Origin: Nitriliruptoraceae bacterium
GTDB lineage: Bacteria; Actinomycetota; Nitriliruptoria; Nitriliruptorales; Nitriliruptoraceae
Length of the DNA stretch: 12,360 nucleotides
Assembly: GCA_003554005.1 (NCBI GenBank)
Contig: PWEU01000164.1
Coordinates: 1 to 12,360, forward strand
Direction: 5' to 3'
A model generated the notes under the pieces. The model ran no database searches. It saw only the letters and a list, made by a program, of their open reading frames with translations, and had not been told where the DNA came from. A program made the translations under genes and the position numbers. Below, in pieces: positions 12,227 to 12,360 of the stretch (position 1 is its first letter; every line of letters begins with the position of its first letter).

Positions 12227-12360
12227 AGCTCGGACCGGTCGTGGTCGGTCGGCTCGGACCGGTCGTGGTCGGTCGGCTCGGACCGGTCGGTACCGAAGGC
12301 CTTCGCGACGCCGACGTCCCACCCGGCGACCTCGACGACCTCGTCGACGTCCTTGTCCCC
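12223..12360 (-). CDS. trpB: tryptophan synthase beta chain, C-terminal end only
   Basis: Only the last 45 codons are in the window; the gene continues past base 12360. The first visible residues, GDKDVDEVVEV, match the conserved TrpB ending (usually within SGRGDKD), which follows the PLP-enzyme core. After AGWDVGVAKAFG the protein carries a 22-residue hydrophilic tail, TDRSEPTDHDRSEPTDHDRSEL, built from an 8-residue tandem repeat. TrpB proteins normally end soon after the GDKD helix, so the tail is an extra. The TGA stop overlaps the trpA GTG by four bases. Identification rests on the GDKD motif plus position directly before trpA. Confidence 0.85.
   Translation of the reverse strand, partial: GDKDVDEVVEVAGWDVGVAKAFGTDRSEPTDHDRSEPTDHDRSEL
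12229..12288. repeat. 24-bp tandem repeat, 2.5 copies, in the trpB 3' end
   Basis: On the minus strand the unit runs 12288-12265, is repeated exactly at 12264-12241, and its first 12 bases recur at 12240-12229 just before the stop. Each unit starts GACCGGTCCGAG and ends GACCGACCAC. At 24 bp it equals eight codons (DRSEPTDH), so copy-number changes keep trpB in frame and leave the trpA junction intact. Confidence 0.95.

Noticed and set aside
12227..12322. N-terminal extension of trpA (32 residues)
   Set aside because: It is the trpB tandem repeat read in the wrong frame (Arg/Pro repeats), and trpB demonstrably codes through this stretch in another frame.
1..12360. Defence island, mobile element or CRISPR array
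   Set aside because: No spacer-repeat pattern, transposase, recombinase, nuclease-helicase cluster or toxin-antitoxin pair was found. Gene content and codon use look uniformly chromosomal.

Overview
The window looks like ordinary core chromosome from a high-GC (about 70% by eye) actinobacterium. Support comes from strong G/C bias at third codon positions, GTG starts on nine of the ten complete genes with an assignable start, a tRNA without an encoded CCA end, an ANTAR response regulator of the AmiR/NasT/PdtaR type, and the loose clustering of trp genes, pdtaR and polA also known in mycobacteria. The very acidic substrate-binding protein next to a compatible-solute transporter hints at a salt-tolerant, possibly deep-branching lineage such as Nitriliruptoria. 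That placement is inference. I see no transposase, integrase, phage gene, CRISPR array or other clear mobile or defence system.

Layout, left to right. (1) 1-1862, plus strand: the 3' part of a DNA-3-methyladenine glycosylase I gene; about 350 non-coding bases; a small HD-domain protein of the RelA/SpoT-hydrolase type that lacks key residues; and an unrecognised small protein with an Ig-like, beta-rich look. (2) 1884-5556: divergent polA (minus) and a thioredoxin-TPR protein of the YbbN/CnoX type (plus). (3) 5557-6924: a perfect 14-bp inverted repeat in the convergent gap, then on the minus strand an ANTAR response regulator, a translationally coupled coiled-coil protein, and tRNA-Leu(CAA). 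A 12-bp tandem duplication covers the tRNA 3' acceptor strand. (4) 7191-11263, plus strand: a complete osmoprotectant (glycine betaine/choline/proline-type) ABC transporter in the order permease, CBS-domain ATPase, permease, then a 344-base gap with several hairpins, then the lipoprotein binding protein. A 12-bp GC-rich hairpin follows. (5) 11390-12360, minus strand: trpA and the 3' end of trpB, overlapping by 4 bases. The trpB tail carries a 24-bp tandem repeat.

How the genes fit together. The three membrane/ATPase transporter genes overlap or abut, so they are probably one transcript. The binding protein follows structured spacer RNA and may be made from its own promoter. The ATPase has an unusual D-loop (Asp replaced by Ala). 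The coiled-coil gene and the response regulator overlap by GTGA and are likely co-expressed. trpB and trpA also overlap by GTGA, as expected for the two subunits of tryptophan synthase.

I did not find a convincing new multi-gene system. The points most worth a second look are the trpB repeat tail, the coiled-coil gene coupled to the response regulator (with a possible frameshift at its start), the tRNA 3'-end duplication, the degenerate HD protein and the D-loop substitution.
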